From assembly GCA_046729855.1 (NCBI GenBank), contig JBKPHM010000014.1, forward strand, positions 1-24,040: a stretch of DNA of 24,040 nucleotides, read 5' to 3'. Below, piece after piece: positions 7,620 to 15,995 of the stretch. The notes beneath the pieces were generated by a model. That model saw nothing but the letters and a program-made list of their open reading frames with translations. It was not told where the DNA came from and did no database searches. This DNA comes from DATHSY01 sp046729855. Its GTDB lineage: Bacteria; Actinomycetota; UBA4738; HRBIN12. The translations under genes and the position numbers were made by a program. The first letter of the stretch is position 1, and every line of letters begins with the position of its first letter.

Positions 7620-8599
7620 GCGTCAACCTCGTTGCAGAGAGCGTCCTTCAGCTCCTGCGGAGCGAACGACACAAGGATCGCCGTCCGTGAGATCTCCGCG
7701 AGCACGTGGTCCTCGAAGCCGAACACGTCCCGCGCCAGCTCGAACTCGTCCGTGATCGACGTCGCGAACATCGACGGATCGTCGGCGTTCAGCGTGACCA
7801 CGAGCCCCCCCTCGAGCAGCCGTGGCAGCGGGTGCGTGGCCGAGGACGGCACGACCTTCGTCATCACGTTCGAGGTCGGACAGACGTCCAGCGGGATCCG
7901 GCGGTCGCGCACCTCGTCGAGGAGCGCCGGGTCGTCGAGGACCCGGATCCCGTGGCCGATCCGCTCCGCGTGGAGAACGCGGAGCGCGCCACGGATCGAG
8001 TCGGCGCCCCCGGTCTCCCCCGCGTGCGGAAGCGAGTGCAGTCCGTGCTCGATCGCGTGGCGGAACAGGTGGGCGTAGTCCTCGGGTGGGTGGCGTTCGT
8101 CGCCACCCAGGCCGATCCCGATCACGCCCTCGTCGCGGTGGCGCACGGCCGACTCCGTCGCCATCCGGGACAGCTCCGCGCCGACCCCTCGGACGACGTC
8201 GACGTACGGTCGGCAGACGATCCGGAAGTCGCGCTCCCCCTCCGCGAACCCCTCCAGGACGGCGAGCAGTGGCCCGTCCCAGTCGCCGGTCCGCGCGGCG
8301 TGTTCGGGCAGCGAGAATGACACCTCCGCGTACCGCACGCCCTGCACCGCCTCGTCCTCGCAGAACTCGTACGCCATCCGCCGGAAGTCCTCGGGCCGCT
8401 GGAGCGAGCGCAGGCCGGCGACCCACTCAGCGATGAAATGCCGGAAGTCGTGGAACTCGTACCGCCCCTCGCGGAGCCCTTCGGGCAACTCGACACCGCC
8501 GCGACGCGCCAGCTCGACCACCGTCGAGGGCCGCATCGAGCCCTCGAGGTGGACGTGCAGGTGCGCCTTCGACAGCGCGCGGAGGTCCCGGCCGGTCAT
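7604..8599 (-). CDS. add: Adenosine deaminase family protein
   Basis: 331 residues, normal length. The zinc-site and catalytic residues of the family are all visible: H15 and H17 in HLHVHLEGS, H192 and the proton-donor E195 in HAGET, H216 in RIGHGIRV, and the D273-D274 pair in LNADDPSMF. The enzyme hydrolyses adenosine or deoxyadenosine to inosine and ammonia in the cytoplasm for purine salvage. Close relatives deaminate adenine or aminodeoxyfutalosine; the sequence does not settle which. A TAGCCT box lies 9 bases before the ATG. The MFS gene follows with a 16-base overlap, and the ruined PhoX-like gene ends 12 bases upstream. Confidence 0.88.
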   Translation of the reverse strand: MTGRDLRALSKAHLHVHLEGSMRPSTVVELARRGGVELPEGLREGRYEFHDFRHFIAEWVAGLRSLQRPEDFRRMAYEFCEDEAVQGVRYAEVSFSLPEHAARTGDWDGPLLAVLEGFAEGERDFRIVCRPYVDVVRGVGAELSRMATESAVRHRDEGVIGIGLGGDERHPPEDYAHLFRHAIEHGLHSLPHAGETGGADSIRGALRVLHAERIGHGIRVLDDPALLDEVRDRRIPLDVCPTSNVMTKVVPSSATHPLPRLLEGGLVVTLNADDPSMFATSITDEFELARDVFGFEDHVLAEISRTAILVSFAPQELKDALCNEVDAWLTT

Positions 8600-8611
8600 C
8601 GCCGGCCGAGG

Positions 8612-9998
8612 CTACCGGACGCCAGCCGCGGCTACGTCCCCGGGAGCTTCATCAAAGGAGCTGACCGGCCTCGGCTTGTACGTCACGCCGCCGACGACCA
8701 CGCTGTCGACCCAGTGCGCCGAGCCGTGCGCCTGGACGTCGACGGGCCACGCGCCGTCGCCGAAACCGCCGACGCGTCGACGATGCCGCTGGGCTCCCAC
8801 AACCGGTCGTTCACGGAGGCGACGATGCTCCACGCACGGGCGTCGAAGTCGTACCGCCAGATCCTCGAGTTCGGCGCCTGGCTCGTGTCCTCCTGGACCA
8901 TCCGGCTGTCGATGCCCGCGTCCATGTTGTCCGGCTGGTGCATGACCACCGGGTTGTCGAGCCGCCCGCGTCGGCGTCGAGCAGGATCGAGAAGCTGACG
9001 ACCTTGCGCTGATCCCTTGGGTCCAGCTCTATGCGGAAGATCCTCCCGTTCGGGTACGGCCCGCGGGCGCTCGAGGCGCCTCGCATCAGACGGCCGGTCT
9101 CGGGGTTCGGGACCGCCCGGCGTTCGCCGGTATCGGCGAAGTACATAACGTGTGGATCGTTGCGGTCGTAGGCGATGTCCTCGACCCGGATGAACTGGAA
9201 GATGTTGTTCTCGCTCGACCAGTTCTCCAGCGCGTCCTGCGGGCGCTGCTTCGTGACCCCGAGCGCGATCCTTCGCGGCACGCGCACGAAGCGGCCCTGC
9301 CAGTCGTCACCGGTCTGGATGTCGAGTCGTTCGCGCCGTTGAACGGGTCGAGGTCGCCGACGGCGCCTTCGTCCGTGTGCGTCACCCGAAAGCCGAAGAG
9401 CTGCCCCTGATCGGAGAGCAACGCGTCGGGCCTGCCGGCGAGGTACATGTACAGCTGCGACGACGGTGCGTCGAAGGTGTCATCGCCAGACAGGCGGCGA
9501 CGACGTCCCAGCCGCCGGGAACGACGACGGTGTTCTCGTGGTTGTGCCGACCCATCCCGGCGATCTCGTCGTAGCTCCCCGTCACGGTGTTCAGCGCGAC
9601 GGCGTAGCCCGCCTGCCGGAGCGAGTCGAGCGACGGGTCCGGTCCGTACACCGCGCCCGACAGCACGGCGACCACGTCGTTCGTCTCCTCGTTCGCGAAG
9701 AAGATCGGCTCATCGAACCCTTCGGCCTCGCCGGCCATGAGCGCGGAGCAGAATCGTTGTCGACCCAACCGATCCCGTCCGGGATGCCTTCGAAGGTGAA
9801 GTCTGTACCAAACGGCTCGCCGCTGTTGATGATCGTCACGAGCGACGGACCCGCGGGAGCGTCCGGCCCGAGCGTGAGGTCGGGAGCCTCGACGGCCCCT
9901 GCGACGCCGGGCGAGACCAGGACGGCGCCGAGCGAAACGGCGAGCGCTGCGACGAAGGGGGCCGAACGAACGGATGCGCGCGGGGACCTCCTCTGCAT
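8612..9998 (-). pseudogene. PhoX/DUF839-like secreted protein gene, broken by at least five frame changes
   Basis: The start is ATG 9998 with an AGGAGGAGGA ribosome site eight bases upstream and a signal peptide (basic MQRRSPRASVR, hydrophobic core, then VAGAVEA). Coding similarity then moves through the frames in order: FEGIPDGIGWVDN (to about 9765), RFCSALMAGEAEGF to GMGRHNHENT (9765-9500), GDDTFDAPSSQLYMYLAG to DPFNGAN (9495-9340), DIQTGDDWQGRFVRV to FSILLDADAG (9330-8975), MHQPDNMDAG to SGIVDASAV (8960-8780), and FGDGAWPVDVQAH to the TAG at 8612. Each change equals loss of one base (or gain of two). From memory of the family, roughly 40-60 residues are also missing between the first two segments. 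Relatives are periplasmic or secreted calcium/iron phosphatases. Neighbouring genes are intact. Confidence 0.8.
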
Positions 9999-10086
9999 TC
10001 ATCCGGTCCTCCTCCTGTCCCACTGGAAGGGGGTCCGTGCAATCCGACCCGATCCGGCCCCGATGCGACGCACCGAGCGGGGGGCC

Positions 10087-10920
10087 TCAGCGGATCAGGC
10101 GCGAGAGACGACGGTCGGCCAGCACCTTCCCGCCGGTCTGGCACGTGGGGCAGTACGTGACTTCGTGCGACTCGTACGAGACGCGCCGGAGGTCGTCGCC
10201 GCACACCGGGCAGGACGTCCCGTACCGGCCGTGCACCGCAAAGTGGTCGCCGATCTTGGTCGGGAGCCCGCTCGAACGTCTCCGCTCCACATCGACCGCC
10301 TCGTCCAAGACGACGCGAACGGCGTCGCGCAGCCCGCGTCGTTGCTCGTCGGACAGCGACGTGAGCGAAGCGTAGGGCGACAGCTTCGCGCGATGGATGA
10401 TGTCGTCGGAGTACCCCCGGCCGATGCCGGCGACCGTCCGCTGGTCCCGCAGGATCGTGTGGACGCGGCGGCCGTCGTCGCCGTACAGGATGAGCTCCTC
10501 GAACGCCTCCGAATCCGGCTCGGGTCCGAGCTTCGCGAGCGGCCCGTCGTCCCCCTCGGCCAGCAGCCACCACCCGGCCTTGCGCTCTCGGCCAAACTCC
10601 TTTATCAGCACCGACGCCCGATCGTCGAACCGCAGGCGCACGACGGCACCTCGCGGTCGGGTCGACTTCGGCGGATCCTCGACGTCCACCCTGCCGCCTT
10701 GCGACAGGTGGAACACCAGGCGGGGCCCGGCGAGCTCGATCACGACGAACTTGCCGCGTCGACCGACATGTTCGACGGTCCTGCCGACCAGCTCGGACAC
10801 GCGCGGCGTGACGGTCTTGAGCGATGAGAACTGGAGCGGATCGGCGCCCGCGAGGACCGATCCTCCCACCGCGGCGTCTAGCCGTTCGGCGAGCGCCTGG
10901 ACCTCCGGGAGCTCGGGCAT
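10087..10920 (-). CDS. Formamidopyrimidine-DNA glycosylase / endonuclease VIII family (Fpg/Nei)
   Basis: 277 residues. It starts MPELPEVQAL, in which the Pro exposed after Met removal is the catalytic nucleophile and the following Glu is the acid residue. GRRGKFVVIEL near residue 56 supplies the conserved Lys of the beta-hairpin. GIGRGYSDDIIHRAKLSPY corresponds to the helix-two-turn-helix, and the C-terminal zinc finger is C-x2-C(x16-17)C-x2-C. The enzyme removes oxidised bases such as 8-oxoguanine and cleaves the strand. Fpg versus Nei subtype is not certain, and the tail after the zinc finger is longer than usual. Its ATG overlaps the TGA of the upstream decarboxylase, indicating coupled translation. 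The open frame continues upstream to 11145, but that part is shadow. Confidence 0.9.
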   Translation of the reverse strand: MPELPEVQALAERLDAAVGGSVLAGADPLQFSSLKTVTPRVSELVGRTVEHVGRRGKFVVIELAGPRLVFHLSQGGRVDVEDPPKSTRPRGAVVRLRFDDRASVLIKEFGRERKAGWWLLAEGDDGPLAKLGPEPDSEAFEELILYGDDGRRVHTILRDQRTVAGIGRGYSDDIIHRAKLSPYASLTSLSDEQRRGLRDAVRVVLDEAVDVERRRSSGLPTKIGDHFAVHGRYGTSCPVCGDDLRRVSYESHEVTYCPTCQTGGKVLADRRLSRLIR

Positions 10921-12305
10921 CAGACGCCCGCGGCGGCGCGCCGCACGATCCCGATGCACTCGTCGATGCGGTCGCGGTGCGTGCGATGCGAAACGATGCA
11001 CGCGCGCAGCGTGAACCCGCCGTCGACGATGGTGCTCGACAGGAACACGCGGCCCGACGCGTTGATCGCCTCGAGCAGACGTCTGTTGGCGTCGTCGTCG
11101 CGACCGCGGAGCCGGAACGGCACGACGGTCAGCTCCGGCTCCCACGGCAGCTCGAGCTCGGGGATCCCCTCCAGCCCCTCGTAGAGCACCTGCGCCAGGT
11201 CGAGCTTCTCGTCGAGCGCCTCGCGGAACGCCGATACACCGTGGAGCTTGAGCGGGAACCAGACGCGCAGCCCACGGAAATCACGCGAGAGCTCGGGCGA
11301 GTACTCGTTGAAGTTCGGCAGCTCGTCCTCGACGCTCGTGTCCTGGAGATACGCGGCCGCCTGGAAGTGCGCCTCGCGCAGCGCGCGTCCGTCGCGCACG
11401 ATCAGCGAACCGGTCCCATAGGGCAGGAACATTCCCTTGTGCGGGTCGAGCGTGATGGAGTCCGCGAGCTCGATCCCGGCGAACCGAACGCGCCCGCGCT
11501 CCGTGAGTTGGAAGAACCCGCCGTACGCCGCGTCGGCGTGCAGCCACATCCCCTCGCTCGCGGCGAGATCGGCGATCTCGGCCAGCGGATCGATCGCCCC
11601 CGTGTTCGTCGTCCCGGCCGACGCCACGACCAGGAACGGGGTTCGACCGGCCGCGCAATCCTCGCGCACCATCGCCGCCAGTCGCTCGACGTCCATCCGC
11701 AGCCGCCGCGTCGTCGGCACCACCCGGAGGTTCCGCGACGCGAACCCGGCGAGCCGGGCGGCCTTCGTCACGGAGGCGTGCGCCTGTTCCGAGACGTAGA
11801 GGGTGCCCGACAGGAAGTCCTCGGGCAGGCGAGCCGTCCGCGCGGCGACGATCGCCGAGAAGTTGGCCATCGAGCCGCCCGACGTGAGGATCCCGCGCGA
11901 GCCGTCGGGGTAGCCGAACAAGCCGCACAGCCATCGCACGACGTTGTCCTCGATCTGCACCGCGACTGGGGCCGTCGACCACAGGTTGACGAACCGGTTC
12001 GTCCCGGCTGCGAGCATGTCGCCGATCGTCGCGGCGAACAGCCCACCGCCGGGCACGAACGCCAGGTAGCCCGGCCCGGTAGTGCCGTACGCCTTGGCCG
12101 CGGCCAGCCGGACCGTGTCCAGGAGAGGCTTGAACTCCTCGCCCCGCTCGGGCGGGGCCTCGCGGACGGTGCGCGCCGCCTCGAGCTTGCCGTCCTCGCC
12201 TGCCGCCGGTGCGTCGGCCTGACCGTGGAGGAACTCGATGTAGTAGTCGAGCGCGGCCTCGCCGATCTCGCGCATCTGGTCGGGCGACGGGTCCAGGGCC
12301 AGCAT
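10920..12305 (-). CDS. Second group II PLP-dependent decarboxylase (aromatic-L-amino-acid decarboxylase-like)
   Basis: 461 residues. The PLP lysine is K290 in ITLDPHKGMFLPYGTG, the pyridine aspartate is D258 in HADAAYGGFF, and the stacking histidine is H176 in SEQAHASVTKAA. TSGGSMANFSAIVAAR and SAGTTNTGAIDPL are typical of the family. It is clearly only distantly similar to the protein at 2648-4156, so the two are not a recent duplication. The substrate is unknown. The ATG at 12305 has TAGCAT six bases upstream and no Shine-Dalgarno. It heads a minus-strand operon with the Fpg/Nei gene, and diverges from the helicase gene at 12371. Confidence 0.92.
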   Translation of the reverse strand: MLALDPSPDQMREIGEAALDYYIEFLHGQADAPAAGEDGKLEAARTVREAPPERGEEFKPLLDTVRLAAAKAYGTTGPGYLAFVPGGGLFAATIGDMLAAGTNRFVNLWSTAPVAVQIEDNVVRWLCGLFGYPDGSRGILTSGGSMANFSAIVAARTARLPEDFLSGTLYVSEQAHASVTKAARLAGFASRNLRVVPTTRRLRMDVERLAAMVREDCAAGRTPFLVVASAGTTNTGAIDPLAEIADLAASEGMWLHADAAYGGFFQLTERGRVRFAGIELADSITLDPHKGMFLPYGTGSLIVRDGRALREAHFQAAAYLQDTSVEDELPNFNEYSPELSRDFRGLRVWFPLKLHGVSAFREALDEKLDLAQVLYEGLEGIPELELPWEPELTVVPFRLRGRDDDANRRLLEAINASGRVFLSSTIVDGGFTLRACIVSHRTHRDRIDECIGIVRRAAAGV

Positions 12306-12311
12306 GCGGCC

Positions 12312-12317
12312 ATGCTA
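12312..12317 (-). promoter_or_regulatory. Probable -10 element (TAGCAT) of a leaderless promoter for the decarboxylase-fpg operon
   Basis: On the minus strand TAGCAT is followed by 6 bases and the ATG at 12305. Transcription from here would start at or within a base or two of the start codon. Confidence 0.45.
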
Positions 12318-12332
12318 CGAGGCCTCGGGTGG

Positions 12333-12361
12333 TTGCACGGGCGTGCCCGCCCGGCTACGGT
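12333..12361 (+). promoter_or_regulatory. Promoter of the UvrD-like helicase gene (TTGCAC-N17-TACGGT)
   Basis: TTGCAC at 12333-12338 is separated by exactly 17 bases from TACGGT at 12356-12361. The ATG follows 9 bases later, so the leader would be at most a few bases. This is the best -35/-10 pair seen in the window. Confidence 0.5.
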
Positions 12362-12370
12362 CTCGAACGC

Positions 12371-14374
12371 ATGTTCGGGACGCTAAACGAGGCCCAGGCC
12401 GAGGCCGTCGAGCACCTGGGCGGGCCGCTGCTGGTCGTCGCCGGCGCCGGGACGGGCAAGACGTGGACGCTCGCCTGCCGGGTGGCGCGCCTGGTGGAGC
12501 GCGGCGTCCGGCCGGAGCGGATCCTGCTCCTCACGTTCACGCGGCGGGCGGCCCGCGAGATGCTCTCCCGGGCCGAACGGCTGACCGGCGAGCGAGCGCT
12601 CGGGCGCGTGTGGGGCGGGACGTTCCACTCCGTCGGCAACCGGCTGCTGCGGCTGCACGGCCGTGCTCTCGGGCTGCACCCCGACTTCTCGGTGATGGAC
12701 CGGGGCGACACGGCCGACCTGATGGACCTGATCCGCGGCGACCTCGGGCTGGGCCAGGGCGAGCGTCGGTTTCCACGCAAGGACACGCTGGCCGACGTCT
12801 ATTCCCGCGTCGTGAACGCGGGCGAGAAGCTCGCGGCCGTCCTCCGTCGCGACTACCCCTGGTGCGCGGACGAGATCGACGGGATCCGGCAGATCTTCGA
12901 CGGATACGCCGAGCGTAAGCGCGCGACGAACTGCCTCGACTACGACGACCTGCTCGTCTGGTGGCGAGCGCTGCTCGCATCGGACGCGGGGTCGCGTGTG
13001 GCCCAGATGTTCGACCACGTGCTGGTCGACGAGTACCAGGACACGAACGCGCTGCAGGCCGACATCGTCGCCGCGCTCCGGCCCGACGGCGGCGACCTGA
13101 TGGTCGTCGGCGACGACGCCCAGGCGATCTACTCCTTCCGCGCCGCCACGGTCCGGAACATCCTGGAGTTCCCGGAGCGGTTCCGCGGCACGACCGTCGT
13201 TCGTCTCGAGCGCAACTACCGCTCGACCCAGCCGATCCTCGACGCGTCGAACGCGGTGATCGCGCTGTCGGCGCAGCGACACGAGAAGGCCCTGTGGACG
13301 GAGCGCGCGGACGGCGCACGGCCCGAGCTCCTGACGTGCCTGGACGAGGCGGACCAGGCGGACGCCGTCTGTCGCGCGGTGCTCGAGCACCGCGAGCGCG
13401 GGACGCTGCTGCGCGAGCAGGCGGTGTTGTTCCGCGCCGGACACCACAGCGACCTGTTGGAGGTCGAGCTGTCGCGGCGGAACATCCCGTTCGTGAAGTA
13501 CGGCGGACTGACGTTCATGGAGTCCGCACACGTGAAGGACGCGCTCGCGGTGCTACGCGTGATCGAGAACCCGCGGGACGAGGTCAGCTGGTTCCGGGTG
13601 CTCCAGCTCCTGGAGGGCATCGGACCGGCCACCGCCCGGCGACTGCTCGACGAGGTCCGCGCCGACACCGAGCCCGTGCGACGGTTCGTCGACGGCGACG
13701 CCGATGTGCCGGCCGCGACGCTGCCGCGGCTCGAGGACCTTCGGGACGTGGTCCGGACGTGCGCCGACGACGTGCCGCCCGCGGCGCAGCTCGAGCGGGT
13801 CCGACGGTTCCTGGAACCACTGCTCCGCCGCCGGTTCGACGACGCCGAGCCGCGGCTGCGCGATCTGGAGCAGCTCGAGCAGGTGGCGGGCGGCTACCCG
13901 GACCGGAAGAGCTTCGTGACCGACCTCGCGCTCGATCCGCCCTCGTCGACCGCGGACCTCGCCGGGCCGCCGCTGCTCGACGAGGACTACCTCGTGCTCT
14001 CGACGATCCACTCGGCCAAGGGCGGCGAGTGGGACGTGGTGCACGTGATCCACGCGGCCGACGGCGTGATCCCGTCGGACATGTCGACGGGCGATCCCGA
14101 GCGGATCGAGGAGGAGCGACGGCTCTTCTACGTCGCCTTGACGCGAGCGCGCAACGCGCTGCGCGTGTACGTCCCGCTTCGGTACCACCGTCCGAACCGG
14201 CGGTTCGAGGACCGACACATGCACGCGCAGCTCACTCGGTTCCTGCCCGAAGACGTGCGCGGGCTATTCGACCGGCGAACGACTGTGACGATCGTGCCGG
14301 ACGAGGAGCCCGTCGGCGTCACCTCTGGCGCGGGCGCGCCGGACGCCGTCCTGCGATCGCTCTGGGCCGACTAA
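12371..14374 (+). CDS. UvrD/PcrA-type superfamily 1 ATP-dependent DNA helicase
   Basis: 667 residues. Helicase motifs in order: Q motif LNEAQAEAV (residues 5-13), Walker A GAGTGKT (25-31), LTFTRRAAREM (54-64), Walker B VDEYQDTN (219-226), motif III GDDAQAIYSFRAA (247-259), motif IV RLERNYRST (278-286), motif V TIHSAKGGEWDVV (about 545-557) and motif VI RRLFYVALTRARNAL (about 580-594). It unwinds DNA 3' to 5' and belongs to repair or replication-restart proteins. It is somewhat shorter than Escherichia coli UvrD and lacks an obvious C-terminal UvrD/Tudor extension, so it may be one of the several actinobacterial UvrD paralogues. The ATG at 12371 is chosen over the longer open frame because the promoter lies just upstream. 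Confidence 0.93.
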   Translation: MFGTLNEAQAEAVEHLGGPLLVVAGAGTGKTWTLACRVARLVERGVRPERILLLTFTRRAAREMLSRAERLTGERALGRVWGGTFHSVGNRLLRLHGRALGLHPDFSVMDRGDTADLMDLIRGDLGLGQGERRFPRKDTLADVYSRVVNAGEKLAAVLRRDYPWCADEIDGIRQIFDGYAERKRATNCLDYDDLLVWWRALLASDAGSRVAQMFDHVLVDEYQDTNALQADIVAALRPDGGDLMVVGDDAQAIYSFRAATVRNILEFPERFRGTTVVRLERNYRSTQPILDASNAVIALSAQRHEKALWTERADGARPELLTCLDEADQADAVCRAVLEHRERGTLLREQAVLFRAGHHSDLLEVELSRRNIPFVKYGGLTFMESAHVKDALAVLRVIENPRDEVSWFRVLQLLEGIGPATARRLLDEVRADTEPVRRFVDGDADVPAATLPRLEDLRDVVRTCADDVPPAAQLERVRRFLEPLLRRRFDDAEPRLRDLEQLEQVAGGYPDRKSFVTDLALDPPSSTADLAGPPLLDEDYLVLSTIHSAKGGEWDVVHVIHAADGVIPSDMSTGDPERIEEERRLFYVALTRARNALRVYVPLRYHRPNRRFEDRHMHAQLTRFLPEDVRGLFDRRTTVTIVPDEEPVGVTSGAGAPDAVLRSLWAD

Positions 14375-14402
14375 CGACGGTCGCGGAGCGCCGAATAGCC
14401 GA

Positions 14403-15995
14403 CTATCGCTTGAGGTCGGCCAGGATCTCCCGCGCGGCGTTGGCCCCGGGCGCCCCGGTGATGCCGCCGCCCGGATGCGCGCCGGAGCCGCACAGGTACA
14501 GCCCGTCGATCCCGAAGCGGTAGCGCGCGTGCCCGAGCAGCGGCCGCCACGCGAAGAACTGGTCGAGGCCCGGTTCCGCGTGGAGAACGCCGCCCTCGGA
14601 CAGGCCGTACTCGTTCTCGAGGTCCACCGGCGTGATCACCTGCCTCGCGGTGACCAGGTCGCCCAGCCCGGGGGCGTAGACGTCGAGGGTCTTGACGACC
14701 AGGTCGGCCAGGCGATCGCGTTCGGCCTTCCAGTCTCCGTCGCGAAGGCGGTGCGGCGTCCACTGCGCCAGCACGCTCATCACGTGCTGCCCCTCCGGAG
14801 CGAGCGAGGGGTCGGTCAGCGTCGGGATCGTCGCCTCCAGGAACGGCTCGTCGGAGATCCGGCCATATTTCGATGCGTCGAACGCTCGCTCCACATGGTC
14901 GACGGACGGCGCGATCACGATCCGGCCGCGCAGCCGCTCCTCGTGGGCGTCGTTGAACCTCGGCAGCGCGGAGAGCGCGAGGTTCACCTTCGAGGCGATG
15001 CCGGGCGTGCGGATGTTGCCACCGCGCCACACCAGCTCGGGCCCGAGCACGACCGGATCGATCAGCGTCGTGAGCGTCCGCTTCGGGTCGGCAGCGGACA
15101 CCACGACGCGCGAGCGGATCTCCTCGCCAGAGGCGAGCGCCACGCCGACGGCCCGATGGTCGCGCGTGATCACCCGCGCGACCTCCACGCCCGTACGGAT
15201 CTCGGCGCCGAACGCCTCGGCCCCGGCGACCAGCGCCTCGGCCAGCGCGCCCGGCCCTCCTCTTGCGAATGTCGTCTCGCCGGACGCGCCACCATCGTTC
15301 CCGGCGACGTCGTTCAGGAACACGAACGCCGAGCCTGCAGACCATGGGCCCATCGCCGTGTAGCGCACGCCGCGGCTCGCGATCGCCCCACGGACGGCGT
15401 CGGTCTCGAAAGCCTCGCCGACCAGGTCGGCGACGGCCATCGGGAGCACGCGCGTCGTCTCGCGCGCCGCCTTCGGTCCGAGGTCGCGGTAGGCCTTGCC
15501 GGCGCGCAGCCCAGTCAGCAGGTCTGCGAACGAAAGCTTCTTGATGTCGGGCGGCGTCGCAACGTTCAGGTACGCGAGGAAGCTGGCCACGGCTCGTACG
15601 CGACGGTCGAACGGAACGAACGTGTCCGCGTCGTGGGCCGATCGCTCGCGCAGCTCGGCGGCGGTGCGCAGGGGGTCGGCCCACAGCGTGAGGCCCGCGC
15701 CGTCGGGCTGGGGCGCGAACACACGCACCGCCGGCGCGATCGGCTCGAACCCGTGCCGCCTGAGGGCCAGCTCATCGACGACGCTCGTCCGCAGCCGCCC
15801 GACGGTGTGCACGATCCCGGGCGCACGGACCCCCGCTGCCACCTCGACCGTGTCGAGGATCCCGCCGGCGCGATCGCGGCGTTCGACCACCAGCACGCGA
15901 CGTCCTGCCTTGGCGACGTACGCCGCGGTGACGAGCCCGTTGTGCCCGGCGCCGATGACGATCGCGTCGTACGCGACGGCGCCCGTGTTCGCCAT
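14403..15995 (-). CDS. Phytoene-desaturase-like FAD-dependent oxidoreductase (PYROXD2-like), copy 2 of a tandem pair
   Basis: 530 residues. The N-terminal dinucleotide-binding fold reads VIGAGHNGLVTAAYVAKAG (Rossmann GxGxxG at residues 15-20), ending in the acidic VVERRDRAGG. The C-terminus carries the second FAD-contact segment LCGSGAHPGGGITGAPG. This matches the NAD(P)/FAD-dependent oxidoreductases related to carotenoid desaturases and to PYROXD2, not the plain thioredoxin-reductase type. The substrate is unknown. No phytoene synthase is nearby, so carotenoid synthesis is not implied. The ATG at 15995 directly follows the TGA (15996-15998) of the upstream paralogue, so the two are one transcription unit. 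It is convergent with the helicase; 14375-14402 between them is featureless. Confidence 0.88.
   Translation of the reverse strand: MANTGAVAYDAIVIGAGHNGLVTAAYVAKAGRRVLVVERRDRAGGILDTVEVAAGVRAPGIVHTVGRLRTSVVDELALRRHGFEPIAPAVRVFAPQPDGAGLTLWADPLRTAAELRERSAHDADTFVPFDRRVRAVASFLAYLNVATPPDIKKLSFADLLTGLRAGKAYRDLGPKAARETTRVLPMAVADLVGEAFETDAVRGAIASRGVRYTAMGPWSAGSAFVFLNDVAGNDGGASGETTFARGGPGALAEALVAGAEAFGAEIRTGVEVARVITRDHRAVGVALASGEEIRSRVVVSAADPKRTLTTLIDPVVLGPELVWRGGNIRTPGIASKVNLALSALPRFNDAHEERLRGRIVIAPSVDHVERAFDASKYGRISDEPFLEATIPTLTDPSLAPEGQHVMSVLAQWTPHRLRDGDWKAERDRLADLVVKTLDVYAPGLGDLVTARQVITPVDLENEYGLSEGGVLHAEPGLDQFFAWRPLLGHARYRFGIDGLYLCGSGAHPGGGITGAPGANAAREILADLKR

Noticed and set aside
6357..8078. A 573-codon open frame on the plus strand, and the similar 9466-10827 frame
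   Set aside because: Shadows of the MFS, adenosine deaminase and Fpg/Nei genes and the PhoX-like pseudogene; low-complexity Arg/Asp/His-rich sequence.
12306..12370. TAGCATGGCCGC shared by the regions at 12306-12317 and about 17681-17692 as a common operator
   Set aside because: In the first place it is better explained as a -10 box next to a start codon; the second copy is not near the chosen start and may be coincidence.
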